This document shows positions 9,708 through 18,425 of a stretch of DNA of 49,925 nucleotides, one piece after another. How positions within the stretch are numbered: position 1 is the stretch's first letter; the number at the start of each line of letters is the position of its first letter. A program made the position numbers and the translations under genes. Under the pieces are notes generated by a model. It did no database searches, was not told the DNA's origin, and saw only the letters and a list, made by a program, of their open reading frames with translations. Source of the DNA: an uncultured Pelagibacteraceae bacterium. GTDB taxonomy: Bacteria; Pseudomonadota; Alphaproteobacteria; Pelagibacterales; Pelagibacteraceae. The stretch lies in assembly GCA_902583635.1 (NCBI GenBank), contig CACHWJ010000006.1:1-49925 (forward strand), in the 5' to 3' direction.

Positions 9708-10124
9708 ATGTCATTAAAAGGAAGTAAAACTGAAGAAAATTTAAAGGAAGCTTTTGCTGGCGAAAGCCAAGCGAATAGAAGATATCTTTACTTCGCACAA
9801 AAAGCTGACATCGAAGGTTATAACGATGTAGCTACAGTTTTTAGATCAACTGCCGAAGGTGAGACAGGTCACGCACATGGTCATCTAGAGTATTTAGAGG
9901 AAGTTGGAGATCCTGGAACTGGTATGCCAATTGGTGAAACTAAAGCAAATTTAGCATCAGCTGTTCAAGGTGAAACACATGAGTACACTGATATGTACCC
10001 AGGTATGGCCAAAACAGCTAGAGAAGAAGGTTTTGAGGAAATTGCTGACTGGTTTGAAACTTTAGCAAAAGCTGAAAAATCTCATGCTGGTAAATTCCAA
10101 AAAACTTTAGAGTCTATTAGCTAA
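9708..10124 (+). CDS. rbr: Rubrerythrin (diiron peroxide reductase, no rubredoxin domain)
   Basis: 138-aa ferritin-like four-helix protein that probably reduces hydrogen peroxide at a non-heme diiron site. The ligand motifs are visible: [10 protein letters not shown] in helix [11 protein letters not shown] in helix B, ETHEY in helix C and [11 protein letters not shown] in helix D. The C-terminal rubredoxin [Fe(SCys)4] domain of classical rubrerythrins is absent, so a separate electron donor is needed. A good AAGGAG site sits 6 nt before the ATG. It is followed by an Fe-S CCG protein and a DUF3501 protein on the same strand, a grouping I recall from other proteobacteria. Confidence 0.92.
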   Translation: MSLKGSKTEENLKEAFAGESQANRRYLYFAQKADIEGYNDVATVFRSTAEGETGHAHGHLEYLEEVGDPGTGMPIGETKANLASAVQGETHEYTDMYPGMAKTAREEGFEEIADWFETLAKAEKSHAGKFQKTLESIS

Positions 10125-10183
10125 TTAATTCGTTTAGTGGACATTAACTTGTCCACTAAAATCCAAATAAAAATTCAAAAATT

Positions 10184-11515
10184 ATGAGCAAAGAAGGTAG
10201 CTTAGATGCACCAACTAGACATCCAATTAATTTTGAGCACCCTGATTTTTTAAATCCTGAAAAATTAGACTCAGAAATGAGAAGAGTATTTGATATCTGT
10301 CATGGTTGTAGAAGATGCTTTAATCTTTGTGACTCTTTTCCAAAGTTATTTGATATGATTGATGAGTCTAAAGATGAAGATGTTGAGAGTTTATCCAGTG
10401 ATCAATTTGCTCCCGTTGTAGATGCATGTACTTTATGTGATATGTGTTTCATGACAAAGTGCCCATATGTCCCTCCTCATGACTTTGATTTAGATTTTCC
10501 TCATTTAATGCTGAGATATAGAACTGCGCAGAAGAGGTTAGGAAAACTACCAAGTGTACCAACTCAATTAGCCAAAATTGATAGAAACGCAAAAATAGGG
10601 GTTATGTTTTCTAAACTCGTAAATTGGGCATCAAATATTAAAAATAAATTTATAAGAAAAATTTTAGAATTCATATCTGGGATAGATAAAAGAGTGCAGT
10701 TACCAAAATATAACTCAGAGACGTTTTCAAATTTTTTTAAAAAGAATAATGATAAAATTACTTATGATGCAATCAACAAAGGTAGAAAAGTAGTAATATA
10801 TTCTACATGTTTTGTAAATTTTAATAAAAAAAATACAGGTGTAGCTGCATTAAAAGTTTTAAAAAAAAATGGAGTAGAGGTTCAAGAAGCTTATCCAGGC
10901 TGTTGTGGAATGCCTTTCTTAGAACAGGCAGATCTTCCAAAAGTAGTTGAACAAGCCAAAAAAGTATCAAAAGATTTAATTGAATGGATTGATAAAGGCT
11001 ACAAAGTAATAACTTTAACGGCAAGCTGTGGCTTAATGTTAAAATTTGAATGGCCCTTGTTATTACCTGAAAGTGAACATGTAAAAAAATTATCTTCAAA
11101 TGTAATGGATATTGACGAGTATGTGGTTGATATTGCTAATAATGAGGGATTGGCTGAAGGATTAGAGGAAATTGACGGTGGTGTTACAGTTCACCATGCG
11201 TGCCATGCAAGAGCTCAGAACATGGGTATCAAGGCTAGAGATATGTTAAAAAATATTCCTAATGTAAAAATTGATGTTGTCGAAAGATGTGCAGGCCATG
11301 GTGGAACCTTTGGGGTAATGAGGGAAACACATGATTTAGCAAATAAAGTTGGAAGACCAACAGCAAGACAAATAAAAAACAAAAATAATAAGTATATGGC
11401 ATCTGATTGTCCTTTAGCTGGAAAGCATTTAAAACAATTAGAAGTTGACACTAACATTGCTAACGATGAGGCACTACATCCTATAGAACTTATGGCAAAA
11501 AGTTATAAGCTATAA
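10184..11515 (+). CDS. CCG-domain (GlpC/HdrD-like) Fe-S oxidoreductase subunit
   Basis: 443-aa protein with two N-terminal 4Fe-4S motifs (CHGCRRCFNLC near residue 39 and CTLCDMCFMTKCP near 87). Two cysteine-rich CCG domains follow, the first with YPGCCGMPF and the second with ERCAGHGGTFG, where the family's CCG is Cys-Ala-Gly. The layout matches GlpC (anaerobic glycerol-3-phosphate dehydrogenase subunit C) and HdrD-like electron carriers. No glpA or glpB partner is present. Placement between rubrerythrin and DUF3501 suggests it feeds electrons to rubrerythrin, which is an inference. DUF3501 starts 2 nt after its stop. Confidence 0.85.
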   Translation: MSKEGSLDAPTRHPINFEHPDFLNPEKLDSEMRRVFDICHGCRRCFNLCDSFPKLFDMIDESKDEDVESLSSDQFAPVVDACTLCDMCFMTKCPYVPPHDFDLDFPHLMLRYRTAQKRLGKLPSVPTQLAKIDRNAKIGVMFSKLVNWASNIKNKFIRKILEFISGIDKRVQLPKYNSETFSNFFKKNNDKITYDAINKGRKVVIYSTCFVNFNKKNTGVAALKVLKKNGVEVQEAYPGCCGMPFLEQADLPKVVEQAKKVSKDLIEWIDKGYKVITLTASCGLMLKFEWPLLLPESEHVKKLSSNVMDIDEYVVDIANNEGLAEGLEEIDGGVTVHHACHARAQNMGIKARDMLKNIPNVKIDVVERCAGHGGTFGVMRETHDLANKVGRPTARQIKNKNNKYMASDCPLAGKHLKQLEVDTNIANDEALHPIELMAKSYKL

Positions 11516-11517
11516 CT

Positions 11518-12111
11518 GTGCCTAAAGAAAAAAAAAAGATAGATAAATCGGATATAATGCCACTTGATGCATATATAAAAGACAGAAAAGAATTAAGAAA
11601 AAAAATTGTAAACTTTAAAAAAAATCGAAGAGTTGCACTGGGACCCTACGCTACATTTTATTTTGAAAGTTATGAAACTATGTTAGCTCAAGTTCAAGAA
11701 ATGCTCTACATCGAAAAAGGTGGAGATGAACAGTTGCATGATGAACTAATTGCATACAATCCATTAATTCCAAATGGGAAAGAGTTAACAGCTACTCTTA
11801 TGTTTGAAATAGATAACCCTATATCAAGAGCGGCTTTTTTAAGTAAGGTTGGTGGAATTGAAGAAATGGTATTTATGAAGATAAATGGTGAGACTGTTAA
11901 AGCTGTTCCTGAAGAGGACGTTGACAGAACTTCTGCCGAGGGTAAGGCTTCTTCAGTTCAATTTATACATTTTAACTTTACAGATGAGCAAATTGAAAAA
12001 TTTAAATCAAATGGCGTTGATATAGAACTTGGAATGGATCACAAAGAATACTCTCACACCACTAAATTAAGCAAAGAAAATATATCCTCTTTGTCTGCAG
12101 ATTTTAGTTAG
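11518..12111 (+). CDS. DUF3501 family protein
   Basis: 197-aa soluble protein of unknown function that matches my recollection of DUF3501, based on the opening DIMPLDAYIKDRKELRKKI, the RVALGPYATFYFESYETM block, and the EMLYIEKGGDEQLHDE stretch. The start is a GTG 2 nt after the upstream Fe-S protein's stop, so the two are probably translationally coupled. No cysteine motif or membrane segment is seen. It is the third gene of a rubrerythrin cluster and could be an assembly or partner factor. Its end overlaps the convergent SH3 gene by 8 nt. Confidence 0.8.
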   Translation: MPKEKKKIDKSDIMPLDAYIKDRKELRKKIVNFKKNRRVALGPYATFYFESYETMLAQVQEMLYIEKGGDEQLHDELIAYNPLIPNGKELTATLMFEIDNPISRAAFLSKVGGIEEMVFMKINGETVKAVPEEDVDRTSAEGKASSVQFIHFNFTDEQIEKFKSNGVDIELGMDHKEYSHTTKLSKENISSLSADFS

Positions 12112-12562
12112 TTAAACCCCAAAGATCATCTGTTTTAATCCATCCGTTAAAATCATCGGTTTTTATTTTACACCAATTTTTTTCACATTTTTGAACAATT
12201 AATAACCTTCCCTTTTTTATTAATGCTATGGGTTTTGCAAATGATGTAGGTTCTTTGAATAAAATTTTATCTTTAGTAGCAATAACTGAATTAATTCTTT
12301 TTAATTGTGAAACGTGTATCCACCCACTATTATTTTTTAAGTCAATTATTCGTCTAAAGTTTTCTTTTTTATCTATTTGTTTTATTGGAAGATTTATTTT
12401 TTTATAAACATACTTGATATCAGAGTCGAAACTTGGACCGTAACGAACATTAACTTTATTTTTTTTCAAAGAGACAAAAATTTCATTTGCAGAACTAATT
12501 GTGCAAAAAAATAATAAATAAAATAATATAGAAATTTCTTTAATTTTTACTTTGAAGACCAC
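12104..12562 (-). CDS. Exported protein with two bacterial SH3 domains
   Basis: 152-aa protein with an N-terminal signal peptide (hydrophobic ILFYLLFFCTISSA, probable cleavage near residue 25). Two bacterial SH3-like repeats follow, the first with VNVRYGPSFDSDI and GWIHVSQL, the second with CEKNWCKIKTDDFNGWIKTDDLWG. Such domains usually bind peptidoglycan or mediate envelope contacts. The chosen start is a GTG at 12562 inside the 3' end of the MoeB-like gene (23-nt overlap); no ATG gives the full signal peptide. Exact function unknown. Confidence 0.8.
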   Translation of the reverse strand: MVFKVKIKEISILFYLLFFCTISSANEIFVSLKKNKVNVRYGPSFDSDIKYVYKKINLPIKQIDKKENFRRIIDLKNNSGWIHVSQLKRINSVIATKDKILFKEPTSFAKPIALIKKGRLLIVQKCEKNWCKIKTDDFNGWIKTDDLWGLTN

Positions 12563-13301
12563 TATTTTTTTTCTTTAATTTTACTTTTCTTATATTTAAA
12601 TTCAATAAATCTAGAATTAAAATAAATCCATGCAAATTTTCACCAATATTAATAATTTTTTTTAAAATTTCGTTTGCTTGTATTGTTCCAACAATTCCTG
12701 CTACCGTTCCTAAAATACCATCATATTCACAATTTAAAATGTCATCAGTAACAACTTCTTCTTGATAAAAATCTCTTAAACTAGGATTATTTTCATTTTT
12801 AAAATCAAAGCTAAAAATGTGACCATCAAACTTACTTATAGCACCAACTACAAGAAATTTTTTATAATTTAAACTTATATCATTTATTAAAAATTTACTT
12901 TCAAAGTTGTCTGTGCCATCAATGATGTAATCATAATTTTTGATAATTTTATTAAATTTGATTTTATTTAATTTATAATTAAAAATATTTATTTTTGTTT
13001 TTGAATTAATCTCATTCAATTTTTTTTTTGCAATTTTAACTTTTAATTTATTAACATCTTTCTCAGTGTATAATGTTTGTCTATGGATATTTGACAAACT
13101 AACCCTATCGTGGTCCACAATACCTAGTGTTCCAATTCCTGAGCGTGTTAAAAATTCAGCAGCAGGGCACCCTAAACCACCCATTCCAATAACTAAAACT
13201 TTTGCATCTTTTATCTTTCTTTGACCTATTGCACCGATATTTTTTAAAATAATTTGACGAGAAAACTTTTCTATTTCTATTTTATTTAATTTTATGCTCA
13301 T
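12540..13301 (-). CDS. moeB: MoeB/ThiF/HesA-family adenylyltransferase lacking the zinc cysteines
   Basis: 253-aa E1-like enzyme expected to adenylate the C-terminus of a ubiquitin-fold sulfur carrier (MoaD or ThiS). Visible motifs: nucleotide-binding GMGGLGCPAAEFL, the acidic VDHDRVSLSNIHRQTLY with the arginine finger, and DGTDNFESKFLIND. The region where MoeB has a CxxC zinc knuckle reads SLRDFYQEE and DILNCEYDG, and the second CxxC near the C-terminus is also missing, so the zinc site appears lost. It overlaps dut by 4 nt and lies in the alphaproteobacterial ubiE-ubiB-coaBC-dut-moeB order. No molybdopterin or thiamine gene is nearby, so the partner is unknown. Confidence 0.82.
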   Translation of the reverse strand: MSIKLNKIEIEKFSRQIILKNIGAIGQRKIKDAKVLVIGMGGLGCPAAEFLTRSGIGTLGIVDHDRVSLSNIHRQTLYTEKDVNKLKVKIAKKKLNEINSKTKINIFNYKLNKIKFNKIIKNYDYIIDGTDNFESKFLINDISLNYKKFLVVGAISKFDGHIFSFDFKNENNPSLRDFYQEEVVTDDILNCEYDGILGTVAGIVGTIQANEILKKIINIGENLHGFILILDLLNLNIRKVKLKKKNSGLQSKN

Positions 13302-13735
13302 TTTCCTGTTGAGCCAAATCCACCCTCTCCTCGAATTGTTTCTGGCAAAGTTTCTGTTTCTTCTAGTTCCATTTTAACAATTGGTGTCAAAATCATTTGT
13401 GCTATTCTATCATTATTATTGATTATAAATCCTTTATTTCCATGGTTAAAGAGAATAACTTTTATTTCACCTCTATAATCGCTATCAATTGTGCCAGGAG
13501 TATTTAATACACTAATATTATTTTTAGCTGCTAAACCAGACCTTGGTCTTATTTGTATTTCGAACTCCTCTGAAAATGCAACAGAAATACCAGTTGGTAC
13601 TAAACAAGAAGATTGTGGTTTAAGAATTATTGGTTCAGAAATAAAAGCCATTAAATCCATTCCTGAAGCTCCACTAGTTTTATAAGTAGGTAATTGAACA
13701 GATGAATATAATTTTTTGATTAGAACTTTTGCCAT
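13298..13735 (-). CDS. dut: dUTP diphosphatase
   Basis: Hydrolyses dUTP to dUMP, keeping uracil out of DNA and supplying thymidylate synthesis. The 145-aa trimeric-type sequence has the five family motifs in order: SGASGMDLMA, the IQIRPRSGLA phosphate loop, VLNTPGTIDSDYRGEI with the catalytic Asp, NDRIAQMIL, and the C-terminal arm RGEGGFGSTGK. It overlaps coaBC by one base and moeB by four, so translation is tightly coupled. Confidence 0.96.
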   Translation of the reverse strand: MAKVLIKKLYSSVQLPTYKTSGASGMDLMAFISEPIILKPQSSCLVPTGISVAFSEEFEIQIRPRSGLAAKNNISVLNTPGTIDSDYRGEIKVILFNHGNKGFIINNNDRIAQMILTPIVKMELEETETLPETIRGEGGFGSTGK

Positions 13736-14940
13736 TAATTTAATAGATCAATAATTCTATCAACTATTTCATCAGATATCTCTGACTTTTTTTTATAAAT
13801 TAGTTTTTCGTTATTTATTTTTTTATTTTTGTAGTGAATAGTTACTTCATTAAAATCAGAATTAAATCCTATATTTTTATTTGCAACATCATTCGAAATT
13901 ATCCAGTCACAATTTTTTTTATTTAACTTTTCTTCAGCATTTTTTTCGTGATTATTAGTTTCAGCTGCAAAACCAATAACAAGACTTGGCCTCATTGAAT
14001 TATGATTAGAAACGTAATTTAAAATATCGACGTTTTTTTCAAGATTTAAATTTAATCTCTCTTGTTTTTTAATTTTATTTGTATATTTTTTTTGTAACTT
14101 AAAATCAGCTACAGCTGCTGCAAAAATTGCTACATCGGTTGGTAAATTTTTTTGAGTTGCAAGAAACATTTCTTCTGCAGTTTCAACCTTAACTAGATTA
14201 ATATCATCATTAATTTCTAAGTTAGTGGGACCAGAAATGAGCGTCGTATCAAAACCTTTTTTAGAGAGAGATTTTGCAATCTCATAACCTTGCTTGCCAC
14301 TAGACTTATTAGTTATAAATCTTACAGGATCAATATATTCATTAGTAGGTCCTGCTGTAACCAAAGCTTTTAAATTTTTATTTCTTTTCTTATTTAAAAA
14401 AAATTGATCAATTTCTTTTGTAATTTTTCTTGGGTCAGACATTTTGCCTTCACCATATTCTCCACAAGCCATATCCCCAATTTCAGGACCAATGAATTTA
14501 TAACCACAATCTTTCAATTTTTTTAAATTTGCTTTAGTAGTTTGATGTTCCCACATCCTCACATTCATTGCTGGAGCTAAATAAATACTTTTATCTGAAG
14601 CGAGAACAACCGTAGATGCTAGATCATCTGTTGTACCCTGAGCAAGCTTTGAAATAGTATTTGCTGTTGCAGGAGCAATAACAACAACATCAGCCCATCT
14701 TGAAAGCGAAATATGGTCCATTTCAGTTTCGTTTTCGACACTGAATAATTCAGTGTAAACTTTACCTTGAGATAGTGCAGTAATTGAAAGAGGTGTCACA
14801 AATTCTTTAGCACTTGCAGTAAGTATAGTTTTAATTTCTGCACCACTTTTTTTGAAAAGCCTAATTGTCTCAAGACTTTTGTAGGCAGAAATTCCACCAC
14901 ATATGATAAATAAAATTTTTTTGTTTAACAGATTTTTCAT
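13735..14940 (-). CDS. coaBC: Bifunctional phosphopantothenoylcysteine decarboxylase/phosphopantothenate-cysteine ligase
   Basis: Carries out two consecutive steps of coenzyme A synthesis. The N-terminal CoaC flavoprotein domain (about 1-190) shows ICGGISAYKSLETIR, the ISLSRWADVVVIAPATANT segment, LAPAMNVRMW and the catalytic Cys in DMACGEYGEGKM. The C-terminal CoaB domain (about 190-401) shows VTAGPTNEYIDPVRFITN and SSGKQGYEIAK. The 401-aa length is normal for the fused enzyme. It sits between ubiB and dut. Confidence 0.95.
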   Translation of the reverse strand: MKNLLNKKILFIICGGISAYKSLETIRLFKKSGAEIKTILTASAKEFVTPLSITALSQGKVYTELFSVENETEMDHISLSRWADVVVIAPATANTISKLAQGTTDDLASTVVLASDKSIYLAPAMNVRMWEHQTTKANLKKLKDCGYKFIGPEIGDMACGEYGEGKMSDPRKITKEIDQFFLNKKRNKNLKALVTAGPTNEYIDPVRFITNKSSGKQGYEIAKSLSKKGFDTTLISGPTNLEINDDINLVKVETAEEMFLATQKNLPTDVAIFAAAVADFKLQKKYTNKIKKQERLNLNLEKNVDILNYVSNHNSMRPSLVIGFAAETNNHEKNAEEKLNKKNCDWIISNDVANKNIGFNSDFNEVTIHYKNKKINNEKLIYKKKSEISDEIVDRIIDLLN

Positions 14941-14948
14941 TTCGAGAA

Positions 14949-16529
14949 TTAGAATACTATAAGTCCAAAAATTACAAGTAGTAATAAACCAATAATAGAC
15001 TGATTTCTAAAAGCATTCATTTCTGCTTTTTTATCATTTAAAGCAGTATAGGAATTTGAATTCTGAGGGATTTGTCCGCTAGCTAAAAACGTTAAAGCTT
15101 GATTAGCTTTATCCATAATCTCAGGAAATTCTGGTAATCGTTTAATTACCTCAGAAGTACTCTTTAATGTCTCATTCAAATTTGTTATTGGATCTTTTGT
15201 TTCTCTCAACCAAGTCTCAAGCACAGGTTTAGATGTCGTCCATATATTTGTACTTGGATTTAATTTTCTTGCAACACCCTCAACTACAACCATTGTTTTT
15301 TGGAGCATTAATAACTGTGGTTGAGTTTGCATGTTAAATTTTTCTGTCACATCAAAGAGTTGTTTCAATAATTTTCCACCGGAGATATCTTTTACCTCTT
15401 GTCCAAAAATGGGCTCTCCTATTGATCTTAAAGCTTGAGCCAAGTCGTCTATTGGAACATCTTTCGGAACTAACCCAGCCATTAAGTGTACTTCAGCAAC
15501 CTTACGGTAATCCCTTTGAATAAAACCAAATAAAATTTCTGCCAGAAATCTCTTACTAACTTTATCTAGCCTGCCCATTATACCAAAATCTATTGGTGCA
15601 ATTTGACCACTATCATCAATAAAAATATTTCCCTGATGCATATCTGCATGAAAAAAGCCATCTCTTACGGCGTGTCTTAGAAAATGTTGAATAATATCTT
15701 CTGCTATTTTACTAGTATCTAAATTCCTTTTTTTCAATTCTTCAGTTTCTCTAATTGAAACTCCATCAATCCAATCCAGAGTCATTACATTTTCACTGGT
15801 AAAATTCCAATAAATCATTGGAACTTTAAATCCAACATCATTCTTTGTATTCTCGGCATATTCGTTAGCAGCTGCAGCTTCAAATCTTAAATCCATTTCA
15901 AGATTTGTTATCTCTTTTAATAAAAAAACAACCTCTATTAGTTTTAATCTTTTTGTTTTTTTTACAAAAGACTCGATTATAAATGCAAACAACATCATTG
16001 CATCAATTTCTTCATTAAATATTTTTTTTATATCTGGTCTTAAAATTTTTATGGCAACATCTTTAATTGTTCCAGTATCATTAATTTTTGCTTTATGTAC
16101 TTGAGCAATTGATGCTGCTGCAATAGGTTCACTTAAATCAATTATAGAATTAAAAGACTCTTCTCCAAGATCATCTCTAATGATTTGTTTTGCTTCACTT
16201 AAAGAAAATGGAGGTAAACGATCTTGAAGATTTTCAAGTTTTTTCGATAATTCTTCCCCAATTATATCAGGTCTGGTAGCTAGAAATTGTCCGAGCTTTA
16301 TAAAAGTAGTGCCCATTGACTCTAGCGATCTAGAAAGTCTTTCTCCTTCGTCTGTATCCAAATAATGCTCTTCTTTTTTTTGAAATGAAAAAGATAATAT
16401 TTTAAATAAAACAATTATAATCAGTGGAGGTTTTTTAAACTTTGATGCAATTGAAAGTATATCTGATTTTGCAATTTTTCTACCTAATTTAAACAAGGTA
16501 ATTAACTTTCTAATCATTAAATTTTCCAC
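14949..16529 (-). CDS. ubiB: UbiB, ABC1/ADCK-family atypical kinase/ATPase for ubiquinone synthesis
   Basis: 526-aa membrane-associated atypical kinase-like protein needed for ubiquinone synthesis. The ABC1 signature IKLGQFLATRPDIIG (KxGQ) is near residue 75. Kinase-like elements are VAIKILRPD for the nucleotide-contacting lysine, FHADMHQGNIFID for the catalytic-loop equivalent and PIDFGIMG for the metal-binding Asp. The C-terminus ends in a hydrophobic helix (IIGLLLLVIFGLIVF), as in UbiB. It overlaps ubiE by 13 nt, consistent with a ubiquinone mini-operon; coq7 lies in the same window. Confidence 0.93.
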   Translation of the reverse strand: MENLMIRKLITLFKLGRKIAKSDILSIASKFKKPPLIIIVLFKILSFSFQKKEEHYLDTDEGERLSRSLESMGTTFIKLGQFLATRPDIIGEELSKKLENLQDRLPPFSLSEAKQIIRDDLGEESFNSIIDLSEPIAAASIAQVHKAKINDTGTIKDVAIKILRPDIKKIFNEEIDAMMLFAFIIESFVKKTKRLKLIEVVFLLKEITNLEMDLRFEAAAANEYAENTKNDVGFKVPMIYWNFTSENVMTLDWIDGVSIRETEELKKRNLDTSKIAEDIIQHFLRHAVRDGFFHADMHQGNIFIDDSGQIAPIDFGIMGRLDKVSKRFLAEILFGFIQRDYRKVAEVHLMAGLVPKDVPIDDLAQALRSIGEPIFGQEVKDISGGKLLKQLFDVTEKFNMQTQPQLLMLQKTMVVVEGVARKLNPSTNIWTTSKPVLETWLRETKDPITNLNETLKSTSEVIKRLPEFPEIMDKANQALTFLASGQIPQNSNSYTALNDKKAEMNAFRNQSIIGLLLLVIFGLIVF

Positions 16530-17221
16530 CCACTATGAATTGAAACAATACCGTTAGAAAAATTCCTATAAGAACATTTTTCAAATTTATGTTTTTGCAT
16601 CAAATCAATTAGCTCTTCTTGATTAATGAACTGCTCAATACTTTTTACTAAATATTCATAGGGTTCTTTTTCCCCCACTACAAATTGACCAATTATAGGG
16701 ATTAACTTTGAGTAATTTTTGTAAATTAAATTTAGATTTGTGTTTTGAATTTTAGAAAATTCTAAGCAAAGATACCGACCACCAGGCTTTAAAACTCGAT
16801 AAGCTTCAGAGAGTGCTCGATCTAGATTTTTTGTATTTCTCAAACCAAAACTGATTGTGTAGTAGTCAAAAGAGTTATCACTTAATGGCAACTTTTCAGC
16901 TGGAGCTGTAATCCACTCAATATTTACATATTTAGATAATTTATTTCTCCCTTGGCTAATCATTTTTTTGTTAGGATCTACAGATGTGACTTTAGATTTT
17001 TTATCAGTTTTGTCTAAAAAAAGTTTACCAATATCGCCAGTGCCACAAGCAACATCCACTAACTTTTTGTTAACAGATGGGCCCATCATGTTAATCAGAC
17101 TTTTTTTCCAAAGCCTATGTATGCCTAATGACATAAAGTCATTCATCAAATCATAACGGTCATAGACTTGATCGAATACACCTTCTACTAGTCCTTTTTT
17201 ATTTTGAAGATATTGTTGCAT
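16517..17221 (-). CDS. ubiE: Ubiquinone/menaquinone biosynthesis C-methyltransferase
   Basis: SAM-dependent C-methyltransferase acting on the quinone ring. The 234-aa sequence has the UbiE opening VFDQVYDRYDLMNDFMSLG, motif I VDVACGTGDIG, and the UbiE signature around YYTISFGLRNTKNLDRAL and RVLKPGGRYLCLEFS. It heads the minus-strand operon ubiE-ubiB-coaBC-dut-moeB and is divergent from mutM across only 29 nt, which must hold both promoters. Confidence 0.95.
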   Translation of the reverse strand: MQQYLQNKKGLVEGVFDQVYDRYDLMNDFMSLGIHRLWKKSLINMMGPSVNKKLVDVACGTGDIGKLFLDKTDKKSKVTSVDPNKKMISQGRNKLSKYVNIEWITAPAEKLPLSDNSFDYYTISFGLRNTKNLDRALSEAYRVLKPGGRYLCLEFSKIQNTNLNLIYKNYSKLIPIIGQFVVGEKEPYEYLVKSIEQFINQEELIDLMQKHKFEKCSYRNFSNGIVSIHSGWKI

Positions 17222-17250
17222 AAAAAATTATATATTGAATATAGTGTGAA

Positions 17251-18114
17251 ATGCCAGAATTACCAGAAGTAGAAATTGTTCGACAATCTTTAAATAAAAA
17301 AATTTATCAAAAAAGGGTAAAAAAAGTAATAATAAGAAATAGAAACTTAAGATTTTTAATACCAAATAATTTTAAAAGTCATATTAAAAATAAAAAAATA
17401 GTTAAAGTAGATCGATTTTCAAAATATTTAATAATACGTTTTTTAGAAGGGGATTATTGTTTAGTTCATCTAGGCATGTCAGGAACAATTCATATTGTTG
17501 ATAGATTTAAAATATCAAAATTTACAAACACTAGTTTTTATCACTCACCAACACTTCCTAAAAAACATAATCATGTTGTATTTGAATTTGACAATTTTAA
17601 AGTAATTTATAATGACCCAAGACGTTTCGGTTTTTTTCAATTAATTGAAAATAAAAATGCTTTAAATGAAAGATTTAAACATTTGGGTCCAGAGCCATTT
17701 GATAAAAAATTTAATTTAAATTATGTGATGAGTTTTTTTAAAGACAAAAATAAAGAAATTAAAAGTTTTTTATTGGATCAAAGATTTGTTTCAGGAATTG
17801 GCAATATATATGCTAGTGAAATATTATTTTTATCCAAAATTGATCCTTTTAAACAGGCAAAATTATTAAATAAAAATGAATGTAAAAAAATTATTTTGAA
17901 TTCTAAAAAAATTTTACATAGAGCAATAATTAAAGGAGGGTCCAGTATTAGAAATTTTCAAGATATATCTGGAACATTGGGAGGTTATCAAAAAGAGTTT
18001 AAGGTTTATCAGCAAGAGGGAAACAGATGCAAAGCAACTGGATGTTTAGATATTATAAAAAAAAAAATTGTATCAAATAGATCAACTTTTTTTTGTGATT
18101 CTTGCCAAAAATAG
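17251..18114 (+). CDS. mutM: Formamidopyrimidine-DNA glycosylase
   Basis: Base-excision repair enzyme removing 8-oxoguanine and formamidopyrimidines, with AP lyase activity. Pro2 and Glu3 (MPELPEVE) form the catalytic N-terminus; the catalytic lysine region VDRFSKYLII and the H2TH region (SGIGNIYASEILFLSKIDP) are clear. The C-terminal zinc finger reads CKATGC and later CDSCQK, so the first cysteine pair is spaced by four residues rather than the usual two. At 287 aa it is slightly longer than E. coli Fpg (269). Confidence 0.94.
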   Translation: MPELPEVEIVRQSLNKKIYQKRVKKVIIRNRNLRFLIPNNFKSHIKNKKIVKVDRFSKYLIIRFLEGDYCLVHLGMSGTIHIVDRFKISKFTNTSFYHSPTLPKKHNHVVFEFDNFKVIYNDPRRFGFFQLIENKNALNERFKHLGPEPFDKKFNLNYVMSFFKDKNKEIKSFLLDQRFVSGIGNIYASEILFLSKIDPFKQAKLLNKNECKKIILNSKKILHRAIIKGGSSIRNFQDISGTLGGYQKEFKVYQQEGNRCKATGCLDIIKKKIVSNRSTFFCDSCQK

Positions 18115-18126
18115 TAAAATATTATG

Positions 18127-18155
18127 TTGACCACTATAAATTCTCAAGTTATACC
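18127..18155 (+). promoter_or_regulatory. Promoter candidate for rpsT
   Basis: TTGACC (18127-18132) and TATACC (18150-18155) are separated by 17 nt. Transcription would begin around 18161-18163, only a few bases before the S20 ATG at 18165. There is no Shine-Dalgarno-like sequence between, so the message may be nearly leaderless. Read-through from mutM is also possible. Confidence 0.45.
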
Positions 18156-18164
18156 CCTGCGCAG

Positions 18165-18425
18165 ATGGCAAACACAAAATCAGCAATTAAGAGAATTAGA
18201 AGAATTTCTAAGCAAACAGTAGTTAATAAGGCTAGAAAAAGTAGATTTCGTAACGCTTTAAAGAAAATGAACCTCCTAATTGAAGAAAAAAAAAAAGACG
18301 AAGCTTTGAAATTTTTACCAAAGCTTAACTCAGAGCTAATGAAAATTGCTAAGACGGGAATTATCAAGAAACAAAACGCCTCTAGAAATGTTTCTAGAAT
18401 TACAAAGAAAATTTCTGCAATCTAA
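18165..18425 (+). CDS. rpsT: 30S ribosomal protein S20
   Basis: 86-aa basic 16S rRNA-binding protein. I start it at the ATG giving MANTKSAIKRIRRI, the conserved S20 N-terminus; an open frame extends 21 codons upstream but that extension has no S20 similarity and overlaps mutM. Conserved features are the SAIKRIRRISKQ helix, SRFRNALKK and the C-terminal ASRNVSRITKK. It lies between mutM and dnaA, a common alphaproteobacterial order. A 6-bp hairpin (CACATT/AATGTG, 18467-18487) follows but is a weak terminator at best. Confidence 0.95.
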   Translation: MANTKSAIKRIRRISKQTVVNKARKSRFRNALKKMNLLIEEKKKDEALKFLPKLNSELMKIAKTGIIKKQNASRNVSRITKKISAI

